From Rhopalosiphum padi (taxonomy: Eukaryota > Arthropoda > Insecta > Hemiptera > Aphididae), in assembly GCF_020882245.1 (NCBI RefSeq), contig NC_083598.1, forward strand, positions 84,697,714 to 84,761,713: 64,000 nt of DNA, read 5' to 3'. Of this stretch, positions 40,736 through 50,049 are shown piece after piece. The stretch's first letter is position 1; every line of letters starts with the position of its first letter. Made by a program: the position numbers and the translations under genes. The notes under the pieces are model-generated. The model was not told the origin of the DNA and made no database searches. It worked only from the letters and a program-made list of their open reading frames with translations.

Positions 40736-43700
40736 GTTACATACTAACTAGTATAACTATTAAGTTAAAATACAAACAAGAATACAAGATCAATTTTGAC
40801 AATAGTATCATTCATACAACACTGCTAATTAAATATGTATATAGTACCTATATTATACCTATTACCTACTATATACAAATGTTAATTAATTTGGTTTATC
40901 ATAAATTATAAACTATTATGTTATGATTATAATACAACCTAAATGAATAAATCACCTAAATGAAAAATACAAAAATAGTATGCTAACAAATAATAACTGT
41001 CTATAATTAAAAATATTTTTATGAGTCACTCTGCTCTATTTCACACATATATTATAATAGGTAATTAAGATATAACTCATTAATTACATTGCCTACAATG
41101 TTGGTTGATTTTTTTATTTAAGTTACACTTATATTTGTAAATGTTTTTCATTACTTATATACCTAGTTGTCCTAGTTATATCATAATTGTTATGTTTATT
41201 TATCATGAATCATGATTAATGATTACCTACATTTTTTTTTACACAGCATCCAAGTTGTGTAAAATATTAAGATACGTATGTATCATAGAAGTATAAAATC
41301 TTATCATCCCAACACCAGCCCGGCTAGCTCAGTCGGTAGAGCACGAGACTCTTAATCTCGGGGTCGTGGGTTCGAGCCCCACGTTGGGCGAAGATTTTTT
41401 TTCCATAATTATTAATTATTATTTATTAGATTCTAAGCAAAGCATATACTTTTGATAGGTGATAGACTTATTTTTATACTTGGGTAAAAAAAAAACAAAA
41501 ATCAGGAAAACAGAAATTATTTTGATAACATCGATTTTGTTTTTTCAATGTTAATCGAAAACAAATAATCATAGAAACTTCAAATTTCCACCAAATATTT
41601 ATATTATTGTTTTCTATTTTACAATAAAGTTTTTAAAATATTTTATTTTTTTTTAAGTTATTTATGGACAATTGGAAATTTTTTTTTTTCTAGAAATGAT
41701 GTTTAAAAATTATTTGTTAGGTAAAAAGAAGTAAAATGCTTGAAAAATTAATGCAGAGCTTCTCATGCGTTATTAATTATTTCTCAGTTAAAAATTTACA
41801 TTTAAAGTTAGAATTGTGACAAAATTCATGAAAATTGCTAAAATTAGTAAATTATTTCGTATCTATAAGTTATGAAAATTTACAGGCTTCTGCATAAGTA
41901 ATTTATACTGAAACTCTAAAATCCAAAAAAATGTTTATGGATAATTATTTTTTTATAAATATTTTAAGTTCTGTTTTGGACAAAATTACTTATTTATAAA
42001 CGATAAATAACGTTATTTTAATTATTTTTTTTTAATTTAAAAATATTATTCATGGATTTCTATTATATACAATAACATGTTTGATTTATTTATAGTTAGG
42101 TACTATAAATCTAATTTTACTATTTTACGATATTTACAGAAAGAAGTGTTTTGATTAAATTGATGATATAATATGGTATAAATAATATTATTTTAATAAA
42201 TATATATTATTATAATAATTAAATACCAATAATATAATATATTGTATATGCAATATATTCGAAAAAAATTATATCGGAACCTACTATAATATTAAAATAA
42301 AAATAAATTACTAATACCTAAAACTACCTATTATATCAAAATCATCTACTAGATGATAATAACAATAATATTTAACTAGATGACATCTAGTGATATAAAG
42401 CCTACAAGCCGTAGGTTTTTCGTATAATCGTATACCAGCTGATATATCATTGAATTCAAATTTAACACACTCATAAGTTATAATATAGTTGGCCAATTGA
42501 CACTAAATGTACAACAGAGTGGTACTCAATTATCTATTTTTTTTAATATTAATATTTAGTTACGTACAGTGTTATTATACTCATCGTTAAAGACCAAATA
42601 CACAACTAACTATAGATAATCTCTGACACGGATTTGAATGTTTTTACTATTTTCATTGATTACAACAATAGTGTATCAATTATTGATTTTTAATTTGAAT
42701 ATACAATATAATAAAACGGCACAATCGTGTATTTTCACTTTCAAAATTTTTAAATTTAAATCTCTTAAATCTATTCTGTTAGTTCTCTTCGATGTCTATC
42801 AAGAACAAAATCTAATTTTCTTAAATTTTTTAGTTTTTATTGTAATGTCGAGGTCTTTTTTTTACTGGAAATTTATGTGTATAATACATTTGAGAATTTT
42901 TCAGAGCATATTATAGTTACATACTAAATATTTTATTTATTATACATAAGGAAACACTTTATTTTTTTTTTAATGCAAATCGAATTTACGTATAACCTAC
43001 ACATTATAATATCTTATATTTGATGAGTAACGACGACCATATTACAATAATATTTACCGGCAATGACGCAGGCGCAATTGTTGAACAATTGGCGGACGAG
43101 CGTGGTGGCCGCCAGCGTGGCGTACGACACGAACAGGCAGACGGTGTGCGCGATCAGGTTGCCCGAGTGGACGGTGACGCGGAGCTCGGGCAGCACGGCG
43201 TATATGAGCAGCGTGGCGGCCAGGAAAATCGTGCCGACCACGAAGTAGGCGCCGTACAGTATCTGCCGGAACTTCAGCGGGCCGGCGGCGTCCGCCACGC
43301 CGGCGGCCAGTCGGCAGGCGAGCATCACGCCCGTGTACGTCGTATTCGTCTCGGCCTGCATCGCGTCCACACAGTAGTCGTCGCGCTCGATGGGCAACAG
43401 GCCGCCGTCCACCAGCACGCGGCCGTCCGGCAGCAGCCCGTAAGTCGCCTGCAGCTTTTTCGTGGTCGCGACGCCGGCATTTTTCACGTCTCCGCCGAGC
43501 AGGTACCAGCCGCGGGGACCGCAGTTCGGCGGCTTCAGGCCGTAGAAATAGAGGTCCTTACCTGGGGACGAGATATAAGCGCGTTACACACATTGCGTAC
43601 CTATATATACGGGCGGGACCGTTTTCCTCCAAAAATGAGATACCTAAGTACCGGTTTCTCCGCCGTTCGTTTTCCTCTAAATAAATAGAACGACGTTCAA

Positions 43701-46700
43701 CATTTGCGCTTTCCTCCGCCCGTGACCGAATGGCGTTTATTTTCCACCAGATATTTAAATCGTTATACTAAAATAATTGATTTTATCTGTTTTACTTTAA
43801 TTTATTAAATTATTAAACAATTTATAATTTTATTTATATTCTATATGAATGTATACTTTTAGTTTAAAAATTGATATTTTCACGACGATTTTTTTTATTT
43901 TAGTTTATTTCATATTTAATGTTGACACATGTCCCATACATTATATATATATATATATATTTATTCTTGGCAGAAAATTATAGTTAGCCTAAACAAATTA
44001 ATAAAAGGATAACGATGAATAACGATTGAAAATGAACAGAGAAGAAATATAGTATATCTCATTTTTGTAGGATAATATTTATAGTAGAATTTTATATAAT
44101 GAACAAACAAATAACACTGACACTAAAATAATAAGAAAAATATCACAATGTGCAATACTACTTAGTAAATATTGTTAACTCATGCGAATGCGTTATATTA
44201 CATTGCATCAATGAAAAAAATATATGCAAGATGCATTCGGGACATTTATTATTAGATTTACTAACAATTGAAAACAGTATTTCCTACCTAAATTGTACGG
44301 GCAGCAATCAGGATATGAAAAGGAAAAAAAGGTCAAACTTGCAGACCACCTGTGTGGCGGTAAAACGATTTCACTATACATTGTTACTGAAACGACCAAA
44401 TATGATATTATGTATAGATAATGCTAAGTCACATACATTTTGTGTTATATTTTTATATTTATTTAAATTATATTAATGTATATCATTATGTCCCGTCCAT
44501 ATGGCATGGGCTTACCTAATCGGTATTTTTGAGAAACGGCTATCCGTCGTACGTAAAATATGATAATGTATCAAATTTCGATTACACAAAATGGTAATGG
44601 ATAACATAGGTACCCACTAAAATATAGAACGGTGTGAATATTTTCATAAGTACTATAAAAAATAGGCAATAGTTAATAGCGTAAAATTAACCTTTATAAT
44701 TTTTTAAAAAGTCATTGTATATGTAGTAAAAAATAATTATATAAGTACCTATGTAAAATTTTCGAGACCCCGTGAAAATTTTTTTTTTTAATAACAACAA
44801 AAAAATGTTTAAAATGTTTAATTATCTAATTCTATCAAAATTCTAATTTAAAATATCTATAAAAGTTATTAAAATATTTTCTAGATTTTTTTGGTTTCAA
44901 TATTAACTATACATACTTCCTTAATATTTAATAAATATTTAGTTACAAAATAATTTTACAAATTTTGTTTTATTTAAACCTCAAATGTTAATATTAATAA
45001 AAAAAATCATTACATATATCTATATAATTAAAAAATTCAAAATCTTTTGAACATTTTACCGTGTACAGAAAATTGTATAAACATTTGAAGACAATTAAAT
45101 GTATCTATGATTATTCATTATTTGTATTACTGCCAAAAAATTATAGCATTTCTCGTGTTAACATTTTACGCTTGAAAATTAGTTTAATGTTCTATGATTC
45201 TATATAATACATTTTTTACTGGAGTATAAACATTGTTTAGCTTCGAGATAAATACATTTTTATGAGTGTTTAAGTTCAAATTTTAACGACAATCGATATT
45301 CAAACATAAATTAACGATTTCTGATTTCTCCTTCAACAATTTTTGTAATTTAAAAAACATTAACTGTTGAAACGTGAAACCTTAAATTATATTAGCCATT
45401 AGGTACCAAATCATTATTTCCTGTAAACAACAACATTTTTAAAATATTTAGACTATTTTTATGTTATTAAGTGATATGTATTTTTAATTTTCATTTAACG
45501 ATTAGTGTGTTTGTTGTAATTCAAAAACTATATTTCATAAGTGCTTGAAACTTTACTTTACCTATACTGCTTAATGCTTATATTATTATTTATCATTCAA
45601 AATAATAATTAGATAGTTTAAAGTTATCTATTTATATTTTATACCACAAACCTATTCACACCGTTCTACTATACATCGGTATTTCACTTAAATAATATTA
45701 TTTAAAAATTACAAAATAATATTATAATTATTAATATTTAATTTATGAAATTTGTTTTGGACAAAATTTAGTTCAAATTAGCACATAAAAACTATTTATA
45801 ATCAATGATATTACTAATATCAATATATGAAATTATATTACAATCAAATATTCTTAGACACGTATATCCGATCAGAATCATTTTTTACATATGCACTGAT
45901 TTATCATTAAATTTTAACTGCACATCAATTACAGAAATCTACTCAATGATTCAAGACCTTCTATAAAGCAGAAAAACTTTTTTGCGTTTTTATAAGATAA
46001 TTTAAAAAGTAAAAATTGAATATTATGAAACTTATATAGACTGTTTCAACAGCAAAATGCATTAATATAATATTATGTGAAATAGTTTATTGAAATCATT
46101 AAATCAATTATTGAAAATTGAAATATTATTGATTTCAAATGATAATAGTTATTAAATGTCAAAAATAATATCACTAAATCTATATCTGGATTATAAAATA
46201 TTTCCACGAAGTTTATGGCTATTTAGTATACATCAAATATTATATAAAACGATAACCATATCGTTTATTAAAAATCCCGACACAATAGATGTGATCGAAA
46301 ACATCGATTGCGGTATACTGTTTACAAAACCATCAATATCTATCTACATATTAGATCGTAGAAAAAATATATATTAAAGGAATATAATAGAGGCGTCATT
46401 TATGGGGCGGCTGCAAGATATATATTGTTACCCCTATTTTTTTCTTATATGTTTTATTGACCTGTCATAAAATTTACAAACGCGCCGACAGCCAATGCAT
46501 TTTAGTTGAAATATATTTTGTTAACCATGCACAATTCGTTAAATATATATATATATTATGTAACTACTTTCTAAATGTTATGTATACAGTAGTCTCAAAA
46601 GTCCCGTATCGCCCTTTTTATCTCCGTGGAAAATAAATATGTCAAAATGTAAATTTTTCAAAAGCTATCTATAAAAAATGTATACCATTAAATTTAAATT

Positions 46701-49700
46701 TGGTTATTATTCTTGCAAAACTGCATTTAAATATTATATTGATGTGTCACGGCCTTACAAGGATATTTGTGGTGGTGATGCGGGACTTTTGGGATATATA
46801 CAATAGAACCTCGATTATCCGAACTAGTTGGGACCGCACCTAGTTCCGAAACGCTTGAGTTTTTTAAATACTATAATATACTATATATAGTAATTAGTAT
46901 TTACATACAACATACTTAATAATATGTAGGTAACACATATTAATATATATTTGAATCACTCGTGGTTATATGTTAATCATGCATATTATGTAATACATTA
47001 ATGTGCACATAATAAATAATAATTCTATGTATTAATAATAACACGTGTAAGTAGGAATAATAATATAATAAATTATAAATTATATCATATTATTATATTA
47101 TTATTGTTAAAGAATAATTATTGTATATTATATTTGTATACAAATAGTATACAATATGTCAGTATAGATTTATTATTAATAATATAGAATTATTATGCAT
47201 AAATTATATTCATGACTAACGTGTACGTATTATGCTATAACGCGCGTTGATATTTGAATAATCGATGTTCTGCTGTATAGTGAACAAATGTATATTATAT
47301 GCACGACAAAAGCCATTTCCGACCTTCCAGATATTTCATTGGAATAATAATATTATATACCTATGTAGATATTATTGTAATACTTTATTCTGTACCGATG
47401 ACATAGTATTATATTTGTATAACATAGTCGACGAGTAAACTGATTGAAATACAATTTAGCCGATATTTGATCATAACGTATTTATTATTTCAACGAAGAA
47501 CGTTTATACATATTATGAATGTATATAATACTGCGAATGACCGCAATTGGTGAGTGCTGACAGTCACCGGTTAATGTCGTCATAGACCAAAGTCATTGGT
47601 GAATGTTGGCATATTGATTAAGTTTGTACTGTTTGTAAACATTTACTAGCGAATGTCGACATTTATATAACGATATTGGCGAATGTTGGTAATGCCGATA
47701 TTATTTAATCTGATCTTATCTAATATTCTAGTACCTACCTATACACGATGTAATTGCAAAACAAAGTGCACCACAAAAAAGTGTGGTTGTAGAAATGTTT
47801 GCATTTTATGCAGTTCAAAATATCATGAAAGTTTGTCATGTTGCAATAAGTTTGTACAATTTTCGCCGTTTTTTTTAAAATAATAATTTTTGTAAGGCAA
47901 AATAATCATAATTTAAATCAATAATAAAGGTATAATATTGTTCAGTAATAATAGTCATAATTAATAAAAGTAATTGTTAATATTTATAACTAAACATATC
48001 ATTTCTATTTTATACTATTGTCTGTAGTACTATACTGTAATATTATGCGTGCGTATACGTAACCTATGTCAACATTAACCAAAACCATGTTGAGTATGTT
48101 ATTATTGACCAAAATCTTAATGTAAATGTCAACCATCCACTAGGACATGTTTATATATTATTTTAATTTTTCAACATTCACCAATTTAGTAGGCGTATGT
48201 CGACATTCACTAGGTGATTCACTCGCCAATTGCGGACATTCACAGTAACATATATATACCTATAATATGAAATGTATAGAATATATATATAATATGTTGT
48301 ATTGATTAAATGCACCTCTAAGTATATACCTACACATTCATATCTAAAGGTGAAATCGGTAGTATTTTAATTCGCTAAAATATTAAATAAATCTATAAAA
48401 CGCGCTTCAATACTGCATAATATACACAAACCACTGAAAAAAATGGGCCTCTTGCGACGTGGAATAAAAATTGCTATCTCAAATTTTGCGCCGCAAAAAG
48501 CAAAAAAAAACCGCCTCTGCAAGCTTTGGCACCAAAACATAATAATAATATATAATATCAACATTTCCTTTACACGACTATATAATATCGACTACGGGGG
48601 GGGGGGGGACACTCACGCCGCAGTTCTGTGCCGTTGGCGAGTTTCATGTGTATGGCCGCGGTGGCGTTGACCACGGACTGCACTTTGCCGCACCCGATGA
48701 CGCCGCTCTTGTTGTGCTGGTACGCGAGCATGAGTCCCTTGCCGCAGCACTTCGGCACGCACGTCATCCTCGAGCACGGCCGGCACACCAGCGCCACGTA
48801 CGTGTACGTGGCCAGCGTCTCGTTATTGACGGCGGCCGGGGTCGTGCTGGTCGTGGTCGTCGTGGACGTCGTCGTGCTGGTAGCGGCCGCCTTGTTGTGC
48901 GCACGCCCGTTGCCGTTAACCGTGACGCCGTCCACCAGCGACACGCGGTCGATGCAGTACTCGGCGCTGGAGAACGTCAGCCGCCCGTAAACGCCGGACG
49001 ACCGGGTTTCCTGTCCGAACATGACCAGCTGCCCGTCGTCCAGCACCGCCACGTCGTCGTCGATGACGGTCATCTCCCGGGCGCCCATGTCGCACGGCAT
49101 GCGGCCATCCATGTCAAACATCCGGCCGTCCGGATCGAACTTCTCGGACAGGTTCGAAGACTGCAGGAACTCCATGTATGGCGGTATCCACCTGCGCAGA
49201 AATCGGACGTGAATTTTCGGTTCTCGCGATTGTGTACGAGTAATAATATGACGTTAAACTGTCAAACGAATCCAAATCGTGTTTAGAATACTATCGTGAG
49301 TGGGGTGGGCTGATCGAATATTATATACGCAGCATTATGTACAGCGCAACAGTACCTCCTAATCGTGGGGAATTCGGTTACGGTATACCCATTTTTTTGT
49401 TGCAATGTATCCAAATGTTAGTTTTTAAACAGATTTGTTACATGCTCGAGACTCGAGCAAAAGCGAGTGTATTATACGGCCTAACTAACTCGTCGAGTTA
49501 AGAAATTAAAATCCGCTCGAGTCAGTAATATTATATGCATATTGCTTGCACGAATTGCACGCGGCACATGACGATAAAAACTACTTCGCGAGTATACGTA
49601 TTTATAAGCATTACCGACCAGGGAATCGAGTTGCTGTTGGAGACGGAGAACGCAAAGTCTGCCGGTGCGGTGGCCGCAGCCGAGTCGTCGTCCGACGACC

Positions 49701-49878
49701 AAGCGTACGACTCGTGCTGGCCCTTGTCGTCCGCCACGAAGCCCGTGCACGAGAACGTGTCGATCGCCAATATCATGTCCCTTGGACAGCATTTCGTCAC
49801 CTTGGCACCGACGATGGTGGCCGCCGGACAGGACGCCCACGCCACGATCCATACGGTCACGTACGCTCGGGCTATCAT
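26390..49878 (-). CDS. Methuselah-like G-protein-coupled receptor, 7 coding exons, 732 aa
   Basis: This is a class B (secretin-like) GPCR of the arthropod Methuselah family, expected in the plasma membrane. Coding segments in transcription order are 49878-49619, 49191-48617, 43561-43058, 32226-32148, 32064-31877, 31685-31532 and 26828-26390. All introns are GT..AG and all phases match, giving 732 codons plus TGA. Seen in the protein: a signal peptide (about residues 1-25), KCCPRD and CTGF in the N-terminal ectodomain, the family's Cys cluster CRPCSRMTCVPKCCGKG (223-239), CWF before helix 5, and seven hydrophobic helices near 379-401, 413-434, 448-470, 490-514, 539-562, 590-611 and 616-638. 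FFWLNVMCADIAWTF in helix 3 and NSLRGVFVFFIFCWKR in helix 7 are diagnostic of the family. The Ser/Ala/Thr-rich tail covers 639-732. The start is fixed by an in-frame upstream TGA. The ligand and the exact paralogue cannot be named. Confidence 0.93.
27480..27880. repeat. Ancient intron duplication, copy 1
   Basis: AAGCCACAAT, ATGTCCACGACTAAATAAAT, ACATACTTGTGTGGCG and GGGTAGAT occur in order here and, diverged, at 29947-30207 (AAGCCACAAT; ATGTCTGTGATTAAATTAAT; GGTACTTATGTGGCGACA; GGGTAGAT). Confidence 0.5.
28259..28512. mobile_element. Possible degenerate TIR element
   Basis: Ends CAGTGCCGTATTCAGGA and CAATGCTTTAGCCAGGA (reverse complement of the right end) resemble each other, and the subterminal parts are GC-rich (CAAGCCCCCG / CGGAGGGG). 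No target duplication is visible. Confidence 0.3.
29930..30260. repeat. Ancient intron duplication, copy 2
   Basis: Partner of 27480-27880, same orientation, strongly diverged. Confidence 0.5.
31532..31685 (-). CDS. Methuselah-like gene, exon 6 (TM5)
   Basis: Acceptor TTTTTTTCAG at 31686, donor AG|GTAAGT after 31532; the intron to exon 5 is 191 bp. Encodes helix 5 (GVFFYLPIGLLLSTNFILFL) and the basic third cytoplasmic loop (FIRRGTSKVLNRQNNHNDM). It joins exon 7 to recreate an Arg codon. Confidence 0.92.
31877..32064 (-). CDS. Methuselah-like gene, exon 5 (TM4)
   Basis: Separated from exon 4 by an 83-bp intron. Acceptor TATTACAG at 32065, donor A|GTAAGT after 31877. Encodes GFRLLLSSNKIENEKKKYVI, helix 4 with the typical YAWGC motif, and an extracellular loop ending NYDCWFS, whose Cys is the expected partner of a loop disulphide. 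Confidence 0.92.
32148..32226 (-). CDS. Methuselah-like gene, exon 4 (TM3, 79 nt)
   Basis: A short exon with acceptor CTTTTAG at 32227 and donor AG|GTTGGT after 32148. It encodes 25 full codons (FVIQFSFLAAFFWLNVMCAD... to TF) that form helix 3 and join in phase to exons 3 and 5. The motif FFWLNVMC is the best single family marker in the gene. Confidence 0.92.
33250..33930. other. GC/CpG-rich island of unknown origin
   Basis: About 680 bp that is CpG- and C-rich on the plus strand, inside an AT-rich intron. A plus-strand frame at 33265-33852 stays open for 195 codons but is a monotonous Arg/Pro/Ser/Thr mixture with no recognised domain, as expected from GC-rich sequence read in a stop-poor frame. 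It could be the leader or LTR part of a retroelement, or an internal promoter. AATAAA occurs at 33745-33750. Confidence 0.35.
34690..34860. repeat. Dispersed aphid-type repeat fragment
   Basis: Contains AGTGGGCACTGCTCTGCTGT and, 110 bp on, ACGAAAAACGATTCTGAGCA. I recall the latter phrase as frequent in aphid genomic DNA, but I cannot run a search. A weaker match to the first part occurs at 15950. Confidence 0.4.
36438..38180 (+). pseudogene. Degenerate hAT (ZBED-type) transposase relic
   Basis: Broken by several stops and frameshifts. Recognisable pieces in order: 36500-36767 (acidic leader, then ITDRIIKCIVKNKLPLSTVD); about 36850-36960 (CIALTTVCWTSRLMEPYIS, spread over shifted frames); 36988-37150 (KVIGIVREWDI...AYDNASNIKNAI, the transposase core with its conserved DNAS); about 37340-37400 (TRWNSVYVMIERL, split by a frameshift); and 37990-38170 (FPDWLKNIYVFPQ...STPSERAFSTAGNIISSKRS), the C-terminal hAT dimerisation domain. 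A full-length relative would be about 600 residues. It lies antisense to the host intron. The ends of the element could not be located. Not functional. Confidence 0.85.
38552..38582. repeat. (AT)n microsatellite
   Basis: About 15 AT units. Confidence 0.9.
38795..39300. mobile_element. hAT MITE with CAAGGCTGGGCAAGTTAATG-type ends
   Basis: 506 bp. Left end CAAGGCTGAACATTAACG; right end (reverse complement) TAAGGCTGGGCAAGTTAATG. Flanks TTAAAATA / ATAAAATA form a near-perfect 8-bp target duplication. The interior is packed with TTAACTTAA palindromic words at both ends, as in ZBED-type hAT elements. It lies 600 bp from the hAT transposase relic. Confidence 0.8.
39360..40042. mobile_element. hAT-like MITE with CATAGGCGTGCGCA termini
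   Basis: 683 bp. Ends CATAGGCGTGCGCAGAC and TATAGGCGTGCACAC (reverse complement of right end). It is flanked by a perfect 8-bp direct repeat, GATACAAT (39352-39359 and 40043-40050). No transposase. A shorter relative is at 54767-55012. Confidence 0.88.
40704..40734. repeat. (TTA)n microsatellite
   Basis: About ten TTA units. Confidence 0.9.
41318..41390 (+). tRNA. tRNA-Lys (CTT anticodon)
   Basis: A 73-nt cloverleaf without intron. It has the acceptor stem GCCCGGC/GTTGGGC with G-U pairs, a D arm with the A box TAGCTCAGTCGG, the anticodon CTT at 41351-41353 in the loop ACTCTTAAT, and the T arm GTGGGTTCGAGCCCCAC. The anticodon stem has a C27-G43 pair, so the stem is fully paired. A T run at 41395-41402 is a good Pol III terminator. 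It lies antisense inside intron 3 of the Methuselah-like gene. It reads lysine AAG codons. Confidence 0.97.
43058..43561 (-). CDS. Methuselah-like gene, exon 3 (end of ectodomain, TM1-TM2)
   Basis: Acceptor CCCCAG|GT at 43562 and donor G|GTAAAT after 43058. Encodes residues 280-446: the end of the ectodomain with Cys residues at NCGP, DDYCV and LACRL, then helix 1 (FRQILYGAYFVVGTIFLAA) and helix 2 (NLIAHTVCLFVSYATLAATT). GC content is far above the flanking intron. Confidence 0.93.
46587..46800. mobile_element. Tc1/mariner-like MITE (TCTCAAAAGTCCCG termini)
   Basis: Inverted ends CAGTAGTCTCAAAAGTCCCG (46587, preceded by TA) and TATATATCCCAAAAGTCCCG (reverse complement of the right end). 214 bp, no ORF. 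The outer six bases of the right end have decayed, and the next element starts at the following base. Confidence 0.65.
46801..47275. mobile_element. pogo/Tigger-like MITE (CAGTAGAACCTCGATTATCCG-type termini)
   Basis: 475 bp. Left end CAATAGAACCTCGATTATCC and right end (reverse complement) CAGCAGAACATCGATTATTC, both directly flanked by TA. The sequence matches the well-known pogo-family terminal repeat. No transposase remains. Confidence 0.82.
47532..48244. mobile_element. Long-TIR DNA transposon derivative (Ginger-like) with residual Cys-rich domain
   Basis: 713 bp. Imperfect terminal inverted repeats of more than 50 bp (TGCGAATGACCGCAATTGGT and TGTGAATGTCCGCAATTGGC), with further GAATGTCGACATT-type words inside both ends. 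The interior keeps one short plus-strand frame (47683-47883), described separately. The assignment to the integrase-type Ginger group rests on that domain and on the TIR style. A clean 4-bp target duplication is not visible. Confidence 0.6.
47734..47883 (+). pseudogene. Residual Cys-rich (CXC-like) C-terminal domain of a transposase
   Basis: The 3' half of an open frame ending at 47883 reads CNCKTKCTTKKCGCRNVC then ILCSSKYHESLSCCN. The CNCK..C...KCGC.....LC pattern resembles the Cys-rich C-terminus of Ginger/KRBA2-type integrase proteins and, more distantly, CXC domains. The catalytic part is absent. The frame upstream of 47734 looks noncoding. Confidence 0.5.
48596..48608. repeat. G13 homopolymer behind the exon 2 splice donor
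   Basis: Lies 7 bp inside intron 2. On the transcribed strand it is a C13 run straight after GTGAGTGT. Confidence 0.95.
48617..49191 (-). CDS. Methuselah-like gene, exon 2 (ectodomain core)
   Basis: Acceptor TCTGCGCAG at 49192 and donor C|GTGAGT after 48617. The exon encodes residues 87-279: most of the extracellular domain, five N-glycosylation sequons (NLS, NET, NKS, NAT, NGT), and a Thr/Ser-rich insert (about residues 191-204) not expected in the compact Methuselah fold. It ends just after the CRPC...CCGKG cluster. A run of 13 G on the plus strand (48596-48608) sits inside the intron, immediately behind the donor. Confidence 0.92.
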
Positions 49879-49995
49879 TGTACTACTACTACTACTACGG
49901 CGACGATATAGATCCGAACCGAATACAACGGATCACGTTCGAGCGGTAGCTTTCGATCACTTCCACGCACTTTTGCTGCCACTGCACCATAGTTT
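49619..49995 (-). CDS. Methuselah-like gene, first coding exon with 5' UTR
   Basis: The exon begins after a strong acceptor (polypyrimidine, TTTTCTAG, AG at 49997-49996), so the 5' UTR is spliced. Translation starts at 49878 and encodes the signal peptide plus the first ectodomain Cys residues (KCCPRD...CTGF), residues 1-86 plus two bases. The donor that keeps frame with the next exon is CTG|GTCGGT, with the last exon base at 49619. A stronger-looking GTAATG lies 4 nt downstream but breaks the frame. The exact 3' boundary is therefore the least certain junction of the gene. Confidence 0.8.
49901..49990 (-). other. Upstream ORF in the 5' UTR of the Methuselah-like gene
   Basis: An ATG five bases into the exon (49990) opens a frame of about 30 codons beginning MVQWQQKCVEVIESYRSNV. 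It ends in TAG inside the TAG/TAC tract just before the main ATG at 49878 and is in a different frame. The main frame itself carries a TGA in this UTR, which supports 49878 as the true start. Such a uORF would be expected to lower translation of the receptor. Confidence 0.55.
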
Positions 49996-50049
49996 CTAGA
50001 AAACGAAAGTTCACGATTAAGAAATATTTAAAATTATTCTTATACACGA

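Larger units (their letters stand above)
32227..43057 (-). other. Intron 3 of the Methuselah-like gene (10.8 kb)
   Basis: The longest coding-region intron. Contains an unexplained GC island, a dispersed repeat, a broken hAT transposase, two MITEs and the tRNA-Lys gene, all listed separately. Between 42050 and 42950 only AT-rich sequence with short spurious frames is seen. Confidence 0.85.
43562..48616 (-). other. Intron 2 of the Methuselah-like gene (5 kb)
   Basis: Contains three DNA-transposon derivatives between 46587 and 48244 (listed separately). The segment 43600-46580 is AT-rich with a (TA)n tract near 43943-43960; the frames at 44150-44476 and 46156-46377 have no recognised domain and no coding character. 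Confidence 0.85.

Noticed and set aside
43020..43688. 222-codon plus-strand frame over exon 3
   Set aside because: It is the antisense shadow of the receptor exon; composition is Arg/Gly/Val/His-rich with no domain.
44150..44476. 108-codon plus-strand frame in intron 2
   Set aside because: No domain, no splice context, and AT-rich composition like the intron around it.
48628..49286. Plus-strand frames of 120 and 212 codons over exon 2
   Set aside because: Antisense shadows of the ectodomain exon; the minus frame has the Methuselah Cys cluster and correct splice phase.
49481..49999. Several frames of 94-154 codons over exon 1 on both strands
   Set aside because: Only the minus frame starting at 49878 has a signal peptide and the KCCPRD motif, and it joins exon 2 in frame.
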